19,806 bases of DNA from CAZPGL01 sp964586175 (GCA_964586175.1 CAZPGL010000037.1:1-19806), one strand, 5' to 3'; shown: positions 1-8,573, numbered from the stretch's first letter. Notes: generated by a model not told the origin, from the letters alone. Program-made: numbers and translations.

Positions 1-656
1 TGTTCAACAACCAGATCTACGGCCTGACCAAGGGGCAGTTCTCGCCGACCAGCGAAACCGGCAAGGTGACCAAGTCCTCGCCCGTCGGGGCCATCGCCTG
101 GCCCTTCAACCCGGTGAGCCTGGCTCTCGGGTCCGAAGCCAGCTTCGTGGCCCGCACCCACGACATGGACCGCCCGCACATGCAGGAGATGTTCCGGCGG
201 GCCCATGACCACGACGGAGCCGCTCTCGTCGAGGTGTACCAGAACTGCAACGTGTTCAACGACGGGGCGTTCGGTCAGATCACCAAGCGGGACAACCGCG
301 ACAACATGTTGATCTCGCTGCAGCACGGCGAGCCCATCCGGTTCGGCGACGAGCAGCAGTTCGGGGTGGTCCGCCGGGACGGTGGTGTCGAGATCGTGGA
401 GGTGGCCGACGTCGGTGCCGACGCCCTGCTGGTGCATGACGAGACCCGGTCCGACCCGTCCACGGCGTTCGCCCTTTCGCGTCTGGCCCATGGCCCGACC
501 TCGCCGACGCCGATCGGTGTGTTCCGGGCGACCCAGCGGGCCGAGTACGGCACCGCCATCGCCGAACAGGTGGCCGACGTCACCGCCAAGCGGGGCAAGG
601 GTGATCTCAGGGCCCTGCTGCGCTCCCAGCCGACCTGGGAAGTCCGCGGCGACTGA
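1..656 (+). CDS. korB: 2-oxoacid:ferredoxin oxidoreductase, beta subunit (KorB-like), 3' part
   Basis: The C-terminal 217 residues are present; the reading frame enters at base 3 and stops at TGA 654-656. The beta subunit binds thiamine diphosphate and, with the alpha subunit, oxidatively decarboxylates 2-oxoglutarate (or a related 2-oxoacid) to the acyl-CoA while reducing ferredoxin in the cytosol. The first visible residues, FNNQIYGLTKGQFSPTSE, match the conserved thiamine-pyrophosphate-domain segment of KorB proteins. The later text, with VEVYQNCNVFNDGAF and a C-terminal tail bearing GVFRATQRAEYG, also fits the family. The N-terminal CxxC and GDG motifs and the alpha-subunit gene would lie to the left, outside the window. 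The exact 2-oxoacid cannot be read from this fragment; 2-oxoglutarate is the usual substrate of actinobacterial KorAB. Confidence 0.88.
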   Translation, partial: FNNQIYGLTKGQFSPTSETGKVTKSSPVGAIAWPFNPVSLALGSEASFVARTHDMDRPHMQEMFRRAHDHDGAALVEVYQNCNVFNDGAFGQITKRDNRDNMLISLQHGEPIRFGDEQQFGVVRRDGGVEIVEVADVGADALLVHDETRSDPSTAFALSRLAHGPTSPTPIGVFRATQRAEYGTAIAEQVADVTAKRGKGDLRALLRSQPTWEVRGD

Positions 657-669
657 GCCGCCCGGCCCG

Positions 670-675
670 TAGGGT
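670..675 (+). promoter_or_regulatory. -10 box of a probable leaderless promoter for the HAD-tlyA-nadK unit
   Basis: TAGGGT is followed by 7 bases and then the ATG at 683, so transcription would begin at or next to the start codon. No Shine-Dalgarno sequence precedes this ATG. The same arrangement recurs at most unit starts in the window. No convincing -35 hexamer is visible. Confidence 0.5.
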
Positions 676-682
676 CGCAGCC

Positions 683-1426
683 ATGGGTTGGGCACTCGAT
701 CTGGACGGGGTGGTGTGGCGGGGGACCGACGACGTCCCCGGTGCCGCCGAGGCGGTGGCCGCGCTCCAGGACGCCGGTGAGACGGTGCTGTTCGTCACCA
801 ACAATTCGGGCCGTCGGGTCGTCGACGTCGAGGCCAAGCTGTCCCATCACGGCATCGACGCCCAGGGCGGGGTGGTCACGTCGGGCATGGCGGCGGCCCG
901 GCTGGTGTCGCCCGGCGAGAAGGTCTTGGGTCTGTGCGGGCCGGGTTGCCGCGAGGAGCTCGAGGCCCGGGGCGCCGAGGTCGTACGGGACGGTCCGGCC
1001 GACACCGTGGTGGTGGGGTTCCATGAGGACTTCGACTACTGGCGGCTGACCGCCGGAGTGCAGGCGTTGCTGGGCGGGGCCCGGCTGCTGGCCACCAACC
1101 GGGACGTGACCTATCCGGCCGAGGACGGCATCCGACCGGGTGCCGGGTCGATCGTGGCCGCCTTGGTCGCCGCCACCGGGGTTGAACCCGAGGTGGCCGG
1201 CAAGCCGCACCAGGCGATCTGCGACCTGGTGCTCGAACGGGCCGGTGCCGACGGCGTCGTGGTGGGGGACCGTCCCGACACCGATGGGCTTCTCGCCCGG
1301 GCGCTGGGCTGGCGGTTCGGGCTCGTGTTGAGCGGGGTGACCACCGTCGGCGATCTGCCGATCCAGCCCACGCCGGACACGGTGCACCCCGACCTGGCCG
1401 CTCTGGTCGCTGAGGCGCTGGGGTGA
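683..1426 (+). CDS. HAD-superfamily phosphatase, NagD-like (subclass IIA)
   Basis: A 247-residue cytosolic phosphatase of the haloacid dehalogenase superfamily. Motif I, LDLDGVVW, supplies the nucleophile and acid/base aspartates (D6 and D8). Motif II is TNNSG at 39-43. The motif III lysine is in GKPH (K174), and motif IV is GDRPDTDG near 195-202, carrying the magnesium-binding aspartates. The large cap between motifs II and III marks the NagD/phosphoglycolate-phosphatase type (subclass IIA). Substrate is not readable; sugar phosphates, 2-phosphoglycolate or p-nitrophenyl phosphate-type activities are known in the family. The ATG is chosen because motif I follows directly and a TAGGGT box sits 7 bases upstream. 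The stop overlaps the tlyA start as GTGA, so the two are probably translationally coupled. A HAD gene just upstream of tlyA is also found in mycobacteria. Confidence 0.85.
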   Translation: MGWALDLDGVVWRGTDDVPGAAEAVAALQDAGETVLFVTNNSGRRVVDVEAKLSHHGIDAQGGVVTSGMAAARLVSPGEKVLGLCGPGCREELEARGAEVVRDGPADTVVVGFHEDFDYWRLTAGVQALLGGARLLATNRDVTYPAEDGIRPGAGSIVAALVAATGVEPEVAGKPHQAICDLVLERAGADGVVVGDRPDTDGLLARALGWRFGLVLSGVTTVGDLPIQPTPDTVHPDLAALVAEALG

Positions 1427-2223
1427 CCCGCCGCCGCCTCGACCAGGAGCTGGTGCGGCGGGGGTTGGTCGAGGGTCGGGCCCGGGCCCGTGAGGTCATC
1501 GAGGCCGGTCGGGTCACCGTCGACGGGGCGCCGGCCGGCAAGGCAGCACGGCTGGTCGATCCGGCCCAGGCGGTGGTGGTGGCCGGCCCGCCGCCCCGAT
1601 TCGTCAGCCGGGGGGGCATCAAGCTGGAGGCGGCGCTGGAACGGTTCGCCTTGGACGTCGCCGGACGGCGGGCCATCGACGTGGGTTCGAGTACCGGTGG
1701 GTTCACCGATTGCCTGCTGGCCCATGGGGCGGCGGCGGTCGTGGCCCTCGACGTCGGCCGGGCACAACTCCATCAGCGCCTGCGCGACGACCCACGGGTC
1801 GACGTGCGCGAGCAGACCAACGTGCGATCCGTCGACCCCGCGGCCGTGGGGGCGCCGTTCGAGGTGCTGGTCGCCGACCTGTCGTTCATCTCGTTGCGGG
1901 CCGTGCTGGCGCAGCTGGTGGCGTTGGTGGCCGACGGGGTGTCGATGGTGCTGCTGGTGAAGCCCCAGTTCGAGGCGGGGAAGGCCGAGGTCGACCGTGG
2001 ACACGGGGTGATCCGGGACCCGGAGGTGTGGGCCCGGGTGCTCATCGACGTGGATCGGTCGGTTCGCGACGCTGGAGCGGCCATCATGGAGGGCATGGTG
2101 TCGCCGATCACCGGAGCCGAGGGCAACGTGGAGTTTCTGGTCCATGCGGTGGTCGGCGCGGCCGCTGCGCCGCTCGATCCGGGCGGGCTGGTCGCCGAAG
2201 CCCTCGGGGCAGGGGAGGGCTGA
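1423..2223 (+). CDS. tlyA: TlyA-family rRNA 2'-O-methyltransferase
   Basis: A 266-residue protein with an N-terminal S4 RNA-binding domain (about 1-60, beginning TRRRLDQELVRRGLVEGRAR) and an FtsJ/RrmJ-type SAM methyltransferase domain. The SAM-binding loop is DVGSSTGGFTDCLL at 86-99. The catalytic-region lysine lies in LLVKPQFE (K180), with VADLSFIS before it. Mycobacterial TlyA 2'-O-methylates cytidines in 16S helix 44 and 23S helix 69, and its loss gives capreomycin resistance; the same role is expected here by homology. Length matches the family (about 265-275). The GTG start overlaps the HAD stop (GTGA), and the stop TGA shares its A with the nadK ATG. The old name hemolysin A reflects an early phenotype and is not a functional claim. 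Confidence 0.93.
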   Translation: MTRRRLDQELVRRGLVEGRARAREVIEAGRVTVDGAPAGKAARLVDPAQAVVVAGPPPRFVSRGGIKLEAALERFALDVAGRRAIDVGSSTGGFTDCLLAHGAAAVVALDVGRAQLHQRLRDDPRVDVREQTNVRSVDPAAVGAPFEVLVADLSFISLRAVLAQLVALVADGVSMVLLVKPQFEAGKAEVDRGHGVIRDPEVWARVLIDVDRSVRDAGAAIMEGMVSPITGAEGNVEFLVHAVVGAAAAPLDPGGLVAEALGAGEG

Positions 2224-3032
2224 TGGCCGTCGTCGGTCTGGTCGTCCACGAGCACCGTGTCGAGGCCGTCGCCCAGGCCACCGAGCTGGCCGGGTGGTTG
2301 GCTGGTGAGGGCCACGAGGTCCGTCATCCTCCGGATCCCGGCGACGCCGGTCGGCTGGACCTGGTCGTGAGCCTGGGTGGCGACGGCTCGATCCTTCGGG
2401 CCGTGCACCTCCTCGACGGTGCTGCGGTGCCGGTGCTCGGTGTCAACTTCGGCCAGCTCGGCTATCTGACGGCCTGTGAGCCGGGCGACGTGCACGACGC
2501 TGTGCGCCGGGTGCTGGCCGGCGACCACCAGATTGAGGAGCGCATGATGCTCCGGGTCGAGGTCCAGCGGGGCGACGGCGCTGTCGTGGCGGTCGACCAC
2601 GCCCTCAACGAGGTCGCCGTCGAGCGGTCGGGGCCCACCATCCGCGCCGCGGTGTCCTTCAACGGGTCGTTCTTCACGTCGTACGCGGCAGACGGGCTGA
2701 TCATCGCCACACCCACCGGTTCCACGGCCTACGCCTTTTCGGCCCGGGGCCCGATCGTCGACGCCCTGCACCGGTCCATTCAGCTGACCCCGGTGTCGGC
2801 CCACATGCTGTTCGACCGCACCATGGTGCTCGACCCGGCCACCGAGGTCGGGCTCGAGGTGCTGGGCGGTCGGGCGGCCAGCTGTACCGCCGATGGACGG
2901 GAGCTGGCCGTCATCGACGAGGGCGACCGGGTGGTCGTCACGGCGTCGGAACGGGTGGCCCGTCTGGTGTTGTTCGGACCCCGCCACTTCGAGCGGGTGC
3001 TCAAGGCCAAATTCGGCCTCGAGGACCGCTGA
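2223..3032 (+). CDS. nadK: NAD kinase
   Basis: A 269-residue ATP- (or polyphosphate-) dependent NAD kinase that makes NADP in the cytosol. The signature SLGGDGSILRA lies at 50-60, with GGDG at 52-55. The second conserved segment LNEVAVERS starts near 128, and the glycine-rich IATPTGSTAYAFSARGPI spans 161-178. Length is normal for bacterial NAD kinase (about 270-310). The frame stays open far upstream inside tlyA, but the ATG at 2223 is the right start: the family begins with a short hydrophobic strand (here AVVGLVVHE) and a strong GGGGAGGG Shine-Dalgarno-like run sits at about 2212-2219. The A of this ATG is the last base of the tlyA stop. The tlyA-nadK-recN order is classic for Actinobacteria. 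Confidence 0.95.
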   Translation: MAVVGLVVHEHRVEAVAQATELAGWLAGEGHEVRHPPDPGDAGRLDLVVSLGGDGSILRAVHLLDGAAVPVLGVNFGQLGYLTACEPGDVHDAVRRVLAGDHQIEERMMLRVEVQRGDGAVVAVDHALNEVAVERSGPTIRAAVSFNGSFFTSYAADGLIIATPTGSTAYAFSARGPIVDALHRSIQLTPVSAHMLFDRTMVLDPATEVGLEVLGGRAASCTADGRELAVIDEGDRVVVTASERVARLVLFGPRHFERVLKAKFGLEDR

Positions 3033-3055
3033 CCGCGGCCCGTCCGGCCCTTCGG

Positions 3056-3084
3056 GTCACCGGGGCGTGTCACCCCGGCGTGAC
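3056..3084 (+). repeat. Inverted repeat between nadK and recN
   Basis: GTCAC (3056-3060) plus CGGGG (3061-3065) pair with CCCCG (3073-3077) plus GTGAC (3080-3084). This gives ten base pairs interrupted by a 2-base bulge, with a 7-base loop. No T-run follows, so it is a poor intrinsic terminator. Its right arm abuts the degenerate -10 box of recN, so an operator role is possible. Confidence 0.5.
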
Positions 3085-3089
3085 AGGAT
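3084..3089 (+). promoter_or_regulatory. Degenerate -10 box for recN
   Basis: CAGGAT ends 7 bases before the ATG at 3097, the same spacing as the TANNNT boxes elsewhere in the window, but its first base is C instead of T. The overlapping AGGA (3085-3088) could alternatively serve as a ribosome binding site for the same ATG. Confidence 0.3.
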
Positions 3090-3096
3090 GCGGACC

Positions 3097-4704
3097 ATGT
3101 TGTCCGAACTGCGGGTCACCGACCTCGGCGTCATCGAATCGGCGTCGCTGCTGCTGGGCCCCGGCCTGACCGCGGTCACCGGTGAGACGGGTGCCGGCAA
3201 GACCATGATCGTCGGCGCCATCGAGCTCCTCATGGGTGGTCGGGCGGATCCGTCGATGGTGCGGGCCGGCGCCGACGAAGCCGTGGTCGAGGGCCGCTTC
3301 GTCTTCGACGGGCTGGCAGGGCTGGGTGAGCCGGGTGAGCTGGTGGTCCGGCGGGTCGTGCCACGCGACGGTCGGAGCCGGGCCTACCTGGACGGCACGT
3401 TGGCCACCGCGTCGGCCCTGGCCGAGCGGGGGGCCGACCTGGTCGACCTGCACGGCCAGCACGCCCACCAGAGCCTGCTGGCCGGCCCCGTGCAGCGGGC
3501 CGCCCTCGACCGTTTCGGCGGCGTCGATTGCACTCCGTTGGAGGCCGCGGTCGCCGAGGTGGCGGCCATCGACGAGGAGTTGGCGGCCATGGGCGGCGAC
3601 GAGCGGGCCCGGGCACGCGAGATCGACCTGCTGCGCTTCCAGGTCGCTGAGCTGGATGAGGCGGCGGTGGTCGACCCGGACGAAGACGACAGCCTGGCGG
3701 CCACCGAGGCGCTTCTGGCCGATGCCGTCGCCCACCGCGAGGCGGCTGCCGCGGCCCTCGACCTGCTGGGCGGCGACGGGCCGGCTTCCGAGGCCCTGGG
3801 TCTCGCCGCCGGCCACCTGGCCGAGCGGACGCCGTTCGAGGCCCTGGCGACCCGTCTGGCCGGGTTGACCGCCGAGCTGACCGACCTGGCTGCCGAACTC
3901 CGCGGGGTGGCCGAGACCGTCGAGGAGGACCCGGCCCGGCTCGAATTGGTCGGTGAGCGCCGCCGGCTGCTGGCCGAACTGCGGCGCAAGTACGGCGCCC
4001 GGCTGGCCGACGTCATGGCCTTCCACGCCGAAGCCGCCGACCGTCTCGAGCGGCTGCTCGACCACGAGGCCCGGGCCCTGGCGCTCGACGGGCGCCGCGT
4101 CGCCGCCGAGGCGGCCCGGGCCGCTGCAGCGACCGTGGTGCGCGACGCCCGCCGTCGGGCCGCGCCCGAGCTGGCCCAGCGCATCCAGGGGCATCTGCGT
4201 GAGCTGGCCATGCCGTCGGCGACCGTCGCGGTCGCTATCGACGGCGAGGCCGGTGACGACGTCACCCTGCAACTCTCGCCCAACTCGGGGTCGCCGCTGT
4301 TGCCCCTGGCCAAGGTGGCGTCGGGCGGTGAGTTGGCCCGGGCCATGCTGGCCGTGCGCCGGGTGCTGACCGAGGCCCCGCCGACCCTCGTGTTCGATGA
4401 GGTCGATGCCGGGGTCGGAGGTGCGGCGGCCCACAGCGTCGGCAGCGCCCTGGCCGGCATCGCCGGCGGCCACCAGGTGCTGGTGGTGACCCACCTGGCC
4501 CAGGTGGCGGCCTGCGCCGACCACCACCTGGTGGTGGCCAAGGATGACGACGGCCTGCGGGCCGTCACGACGGTCCATGGCCTCGACCACGAGGCACGGG
4601 TCGTCGAGTTGTCCCGGATGCTGTCCGGATCCCCCGATAGCGGCACGGCCCGCGACCACGCCGCCGAGTTGCTTGCCGCGGCGGCGAACCGGCTTCCCGG
4701 GTGA
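3097..4704 (+). CDS. recN: DNA repair protein RecN (SMC-like ATPase)
   Basis: A 535-residue SMC/Rad50-like ATPase acting at DNA double-strand breaks. Walker A GETGAGKT is at 29-36, the ABC signature SGGELARAM begins at about 409, and Walker B LVFDEVDAGVGG has D434 and E435. VVTHLAQVAA, the conserved switch-histidine region, follows. Between the ATPase halves lies an alanine- and glutamate-rich coiled-coil stretch, including the typical LHGQHAHQSLL. Length is slightly under the usual 550-590. The start at 3097 (MLSELRVTDLGVIE) matches the canonical N terminus, and AGGA lies 8 bases upstream; an in-frame ATG at 3088 would add three residues. recN follows nadK, as in mycobacteria. Mycobacteria have two further genes before pyrG that are absent here. 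Confidence 0.95.
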   Translation: MLSELRVTDLGVIESASLLLGPGLTAVTGETGAGKTMIVGAIELLMGGRADPSMVRAGADEAVVEGRFVFDGLAGLGEPGELVVRRVVPRDGRSRAYLDGTLATASALAERGADLVDLHGQHAHQSLLAGPVQRAALDRFGGVDCTPLEAAVAEVAAIDEELAAMGGDERARAREIDLLRFQVAELDEAAVVDPDEDDSLAATEALLADAVAHREAAAAALDLLGGDGPASEALGLAAGHLAERTPFEALATRLAGLTAELTDLAAELRGVAETVEEDPARLELVGERRRLLAELRRKYGARLADVMAFHAEAADRLERLLDHEARALALDGRRVAAEAARAAAATVVRDARRRAAPELAQRIQGHLRELAMPSATVAVAIDGEAGDDVTLQLSPNSGSPLLPLAKVASGGELARAMLAVRRVLTEAPPTLVFDEVDAGVGGAAAHSVGSALAGIAGGHQVLVVTHLAQVAACADHHLVVAKDDDGLRAVTTVHGLDHEARVVELSRMLSGSPDSGTARDHAAELLAAAANRLPG

Positions 4705-4742
4705 CCTCTGACGCACTCCGCGCGCGCGTCGACCCACGGCGA

Positions 4743-4748
4743 TAGATT
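4743..4748 (+). promoter_or_regulatory. -10 box of a probable leaderless promoter for pyrG
   Basis: TAGATT is followed by 8 bases and then the GTG at 4757. The 52-base gap between recN and pyrG is otherwise featureless, and no Shine-Dalgarno sequence precedes the GTG. A transcript starting at the GTG leaves no room for an RNA leader or attenuator. Confidence 0.5.
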
Positions 4749-4756
4749 GACCTCCC

Positions 4757-6400
<1,644 letters not shown>

Positions 6401-6405
6401 CCGCT

Positions 6406-6948
6406 GTGACCGGCGGATTCCGCCAGACCGGGGAGACGGTGGTCCATGAGGGCTTCGTCATCACCCTGGTCACCGCCTCGTTCACCGGTCCGGCCGGCGA
6501 GCGGATCCATCGGGACGTGGTGCGCCACCCCGGCGCCGTGGCCGTGGTCGCCATCGACGGCGACGACGTGGTGCTGGTGCGCCAGTACCGGCCGGCCCTC
6601 GACCGCGAGATGCTCGAACTGCCGGCGGGCAAGCTGGACGTACCCGGCGAGTCGCTGGTCGAAGCGGCCCGACGTGAGCTGATCGAGGAGGCCGGGCTGG
6701 ACGCCCCCCACCTCGTCGAGGTGGCCGGCTTCCACAACTCAGGCGGCTTCTGCGACGAGTTCACCACGGTGTTTCTGGCCACTGAGCTGGTGCCTGCCGA
6801 AGCCCGGGCGGTCAGCGTGGAGGAGGCCTACCTCACCGTCGAACGGGTGCCGCTCGACGACGTGGCGGCCATGATCGCCGACGGCACCCTGACCGACGCC
6901 AAGACGGTCATCGGCCTGCTGGCCGTGCTGCGCCACCTGGGGCGATGA
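6406..6948 (+). CDS. Nudix hydrolase, ADP-ribose pyrophosphatase type
   Basis: A 180-residue cytosolic enzyme that probably splits ADP-ribose (or a similar nucleoside diphosphate derivative) into AMP and ribose 5-phosphate. The Nudix box runs from G75 to L98, with the metal-binding core REL-x-EEAGL and E82. It has six rather than five residues between the first glycine and glutamate (GKLDVPGE), a spacing I recall also in the M. tuberculosis ADP-ribose pyrophosphatase Rv1700, which likewise sits next to pyrG. The upstream segment VLVRQYRPALDREMLELPAG is typical of the ADPRase group. GTG 6406 is chosen as the first start in frame after the pyrG stop; it has no good ribosome binding site, so read-through coupling from pyrG is likely. 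The stop overlaps the HD gene as ATGA. Confidence 0.88.
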   Translation: MTGGFRQTGETVVHEGFVITLVTASFTGPAGERIHRDVVRHPGAVAVVAIDGDDVVLVRQYRPALDREMLELPAGKLDVPGESLVEAARRELIEEAGLDAPHLVEVAGFHNSGGFCDEFTTVFLATELVPAEARAVSVEEAYLTVERVPLDDVAAMIADGTLTDAKTVIGLLAVLRHLGR

Positions 6949-7466
6949 TCGTGGGCCGGGGCCGCCATCTGGCCCGGCGGTTCGTCGGCGCACTGCGGGC
7001 CCGGCCGCTCGCCACCGACGAGGCGGCATGGGTGTTGGGTCACCTGCTGGACGGCGAGACGGCATTGTGGTCGCGGATGTCGGTGGCCGACCAGCGTCAC
7101 GCCTTCGGGGTGGCCAGCAGCGTCGATGCCGCCCTGGACGGTGCCGACCGGCCGGTGTTGGCCGCCGCTCTGCTCCACGACGTCGGCAAGGTCGCGAGCG
7201 GGCTGGGGACGTGGAGCCGGGTGGGGGCCACCCTGGTCGGTGCGGTCACGTCGTCTGCCCGGCACGCCCGTTGGGCGGGCCGGCCGGGGGCGTTGGGCCG
7301 GCTGGGCCGGTACCTGCGGCATCCGGCCGAGGGGGCGGCGCTGCTCGCCGAGGCGGGCAGCGACCCGCTGACCGTGGCGTGGGCCGCAGAACACCACCGG
7401 CGGTCGTCGTCGTGGACGGTGGATCCGGAGATCGCCCGGGCCCTGTGGGCGGCCGACGACGACTGA
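6945..7466 (+). CDS. HD-domain protein, probable metal-dependent phosphohydrolase
   Basis: A 173-residue protein of the HD superfamily. The likely metal ligands are His52 (in QRHAFGVA), the His78-Asp79 doublet (in ALLHDVGK), His126 (in RHPAEGA) and His150/His151 (in AAEHHRR), in the order expected for an HD-type phosphohydrolase. No nucleotide-binding or regulatory domain is attached, and there is no signal peptide or obvious membrane helix. The substrate is unknown; nucleotides, cyclic dinucleotides or RNA 2',3'-phosphates would all be compatible with the fold. The ATG overlaps the Nudix stop as ATGA, so the protein is probably made together with the ADP-ribose pyrophosphatase. The gene converges on trpS with a 14-base gap. 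Confidence 0.75.
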   Translation: MIVGRGRHLARRFVGALRARPLATDEAAWVLGHLLDGETALWSRMSVADQRHAFGVASSVDAALDGADRPVLAAALLHDVGKVASGLGTWSRVGATLVGAVTSSARHARWAGRPGALGRLGRYLRHPAEGAALLAEAGSDPLTVAWAAEHHRRSSSWTVDPEIARALWAADDD

Positions 7467-7480
7467 GCCGGCGTGGGCTC
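7465..7480. terminator. Small hairpin between convergent HD gene and trpS
   Basis: GAGCC (7465-7469) and GGCTC (7476-7480) pair around a 6-base loop. The hairpin starts inside the HD stop codon and ends against the trpS stop, so it could act in both directions. The stem is only 5 bp and no proper T-run follows, so this is a weak candidate. Confidence 0.25.
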
Positions 7481-8461
7481 TTAGGGGGCCAGCAGGCCGA
7501 GGTTGGTGCGGGCCCGGTCGAGGGTGGCTCGGGCCACCGAGCGGGCCTTGTCGGCGCCCAGGGCCAGCAGCCGCGAGGTCTCGGCCGGGTCGGCGGCCAG
7601 CTCGTGGTAGCGGGCCTGGATGGGGGCCAGCATCTCGACGACGGCGTCGGCGGTGGCCGCCTTGAGGTCGCCGTAGCGCTCTATGCCGGCGGCGGCGGCC
7701 TCGGGGGTCTGGCCGGTGGCGGCCCCCAGGATGGACAGCAGGTTCGACACGCCGGGCTTGTCGGCCACGTCGTAGCGGACCTCGGTGTCGCTGTCGGTGA
7801 CGGCCCGCTTGATCTTCTTGACGATGGCCGCCGGCTCGTCGAGCAGCGAAATCGACCCCTGGGGGCTGTCCTCGGACTTGGACATCTTGTTGTCGGGGTG
7901 CTGGAGGTCCATGACGCGGGCTCCGGCCGGGGGGACCACGGCTTCGGGGACCACGAAGGTGTCGCCGAACCGGCTGTTGAACCGTTCGGCCAGGTCGCGG
8001 GTGAGCTCGATGTGCTGGCGCTGGTCCTCGCCGACCGGCACCTGCTCGGTGTCGTAGAGCAGGATGTCGGCGGCCTGCAGGGCCGGGTAGGTGAACAGGC
8101 CGCCGGAGACGAAGTCGGCCTTGTCGGACTTGTCCTTGAACTGGGTCATGCGCCGCAGCTCGCCGAAGGCCGCCGTACATTCCATCAGCCAGGCGCCTTC
8201 GGCATGTTCGGCGACGTGGCTCTGCACGAACAGCGTGGAGCGTTCGGGATCGATGCCGACGGCCAGCAGTATCTGGGCCAGCGACAGGGTGGAGGACCGC
8301 AGCTCCTCGGGGTCCTGGGGGACGGTGAGGGCGTGGAGGTCGACCACGCAGTACACGGCGTCGGCTTCGTCCTGGAGGGCCACCCAGTTGTTGAGGGCTC
8401 CGAGCAGGTTGCCGAGGTGCACCGAGCCGCTGGGCTTGATGCCCGAGAACACACGTGTCAT
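7481..8461 (-). CDS. trpS: Tryptophanyl-tRNA synthetase
   Basis: A 326-residue class I aminoacyl-tRNA synthetase that charges tRNA-Trp. The HIGH-type motif reads SGSVHLGN at 11-18 after the conserved VFSGIKP. KMSKS is at 192-196, in DNKMSKSEDSP. The tryptophan-site segments include YCVVDLHALT near 37-46 and DILLYDTEQVPVGEDQRQH near 132-150. Length is normal for bacterial TrpS (about 325-340). The stop is TAA at 7483-7481. The ATG at 8461 is supported by the family N terminus and by a TACCCT box 8 bases upstream on the minus strand. It is transcribed divergently from scpA and interrupts what in mycobacteria is an all-forward gene order. Confidence 0.96.
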   Translation of the reverse strand: MTRVFSGIKPSGSVHLGNLLGALNNWVALQDEADAVYCVVDLHALTVPQDPEELRSSTLSLAQILLAVGIDPERSTLFVQSHVAEHAEGAWLMECTAAFGELRRMTQFKDKSDKADFVSGGLFTYPALQAADILLYDTEQVPVGEDQRQHIELTRDLAERFNSRFGDTFVVPEAVVPPAGARVMDLQHPDNKMSKSEDSPQGSISLLDEPAAIVKKIKRAVTDSDTEVRYDVADKPGVSNLLSILGAATGQTPEAAAAGIERYGDLKAATADAVVEMLAPIQARYHELAADPAETSRLLALGADKARSVARATLDRARTNLGLLAP

Positions 8462-8469
8462 GGCTGGTC

Positions 8470-8475
8470 AGGGTA
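8470..8475 (-). promoter_or_regulatory. -10 box of a probable leaderless promoter for trpS
   Basis: On the minus strand TACCCT (8475 to 8470) is followed by 8 bases and the trpS ATG at 8461. No ribosome binding site is seen. A transcript starting here has essentially no 5' UTR, so regulation by a T-box or leader peptide is unlikely. Confidence 0.5.
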
Positions 8476-8482
8476 CCGGCGG

Positions 8483-8559
8483 GGCACCCGGCCGTGGGGC
8501 ATGGATTCCGGGCCGCGACAGGCCGGGTGTTCCCGTGGCCATGCACCGCGCCGGGTGCC
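8483..8559. promoter_or_regulatory. Paired 10-base elements in the trpS/scpA divergent promoter
   Basis: GGCACCCGGC at 8483-8492 and its exact reverse complement GCCGGGTGCC at 8550-8559 form an inverted repeat. Read towards each gene, GCCGGGTGCC sits 7 bases before the trpS -10 box and 8 bases before the scpA -10 box. A second inner pair, GCATGG (8499-8504) and CCATGC (8539-8544), shares nearly the same centre (about 8521). A further direct copy of GCCGGGTG is at 8522-8529. The placement suggests a shared operator or promoter element; no known factor is assigned. Confidence 0.45.
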
Positions 8560-8566
8560 GGAATCC
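8503..8566. repeat. Second inverted repeat in the trpS/scpA intergenic region
   Basis: GGATTCCGG at 8503-8511 and CCGGAATCC at 8558-8566 are exact reverse complements of 9 bases. The right arm overlaps the end of the GCCGGGTGCC element by two bases and ends one base before the scpA -10 box. Confidence 0.45.
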
Positions 8567-8567
8567 C

Positions 8568-8573
8568 TAGGGT
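8568..8573 (+). promoter_or_regulatory. -10 box of a probable leaderless promoter for scpA-scpB-rluB
   Basis: TAGGGT is followed by 8 bases and the GTG at 8582. It faces away from the trpS promoter and lies on the same symmetry axis as that promoter. Confidence 0.5.

Noticed and set aside
275..1387. Long open frame on the minus strand opposite korB and the HAD gene; similar ones at 3070-4941, 4565-5989 and 10043-11746
   Set aside because: Very high GC leaves stop codons rare in several frames. The translations are low-complexity (runs of Arg, Gly, Pro, His) without recognisable domains, while the opposite strand encodes clear protein families.
1710..2222. Upstream extension of the NAD kinase frame inside tlyA
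   Set aside because: The extra residues are Arg/Gly-rich and unlike any NAD kinase. ATG 2223 has a good ribosome binding site and the family N terminus.
6625..6701. Nudix box with one extra residue, at first sight a defect
   Set aside because: The same GX6E spacing is recalled from the M. tuberculosis ADP-ribose pyrophosphatase, and all acidic ligands of the REx2EE core are present.
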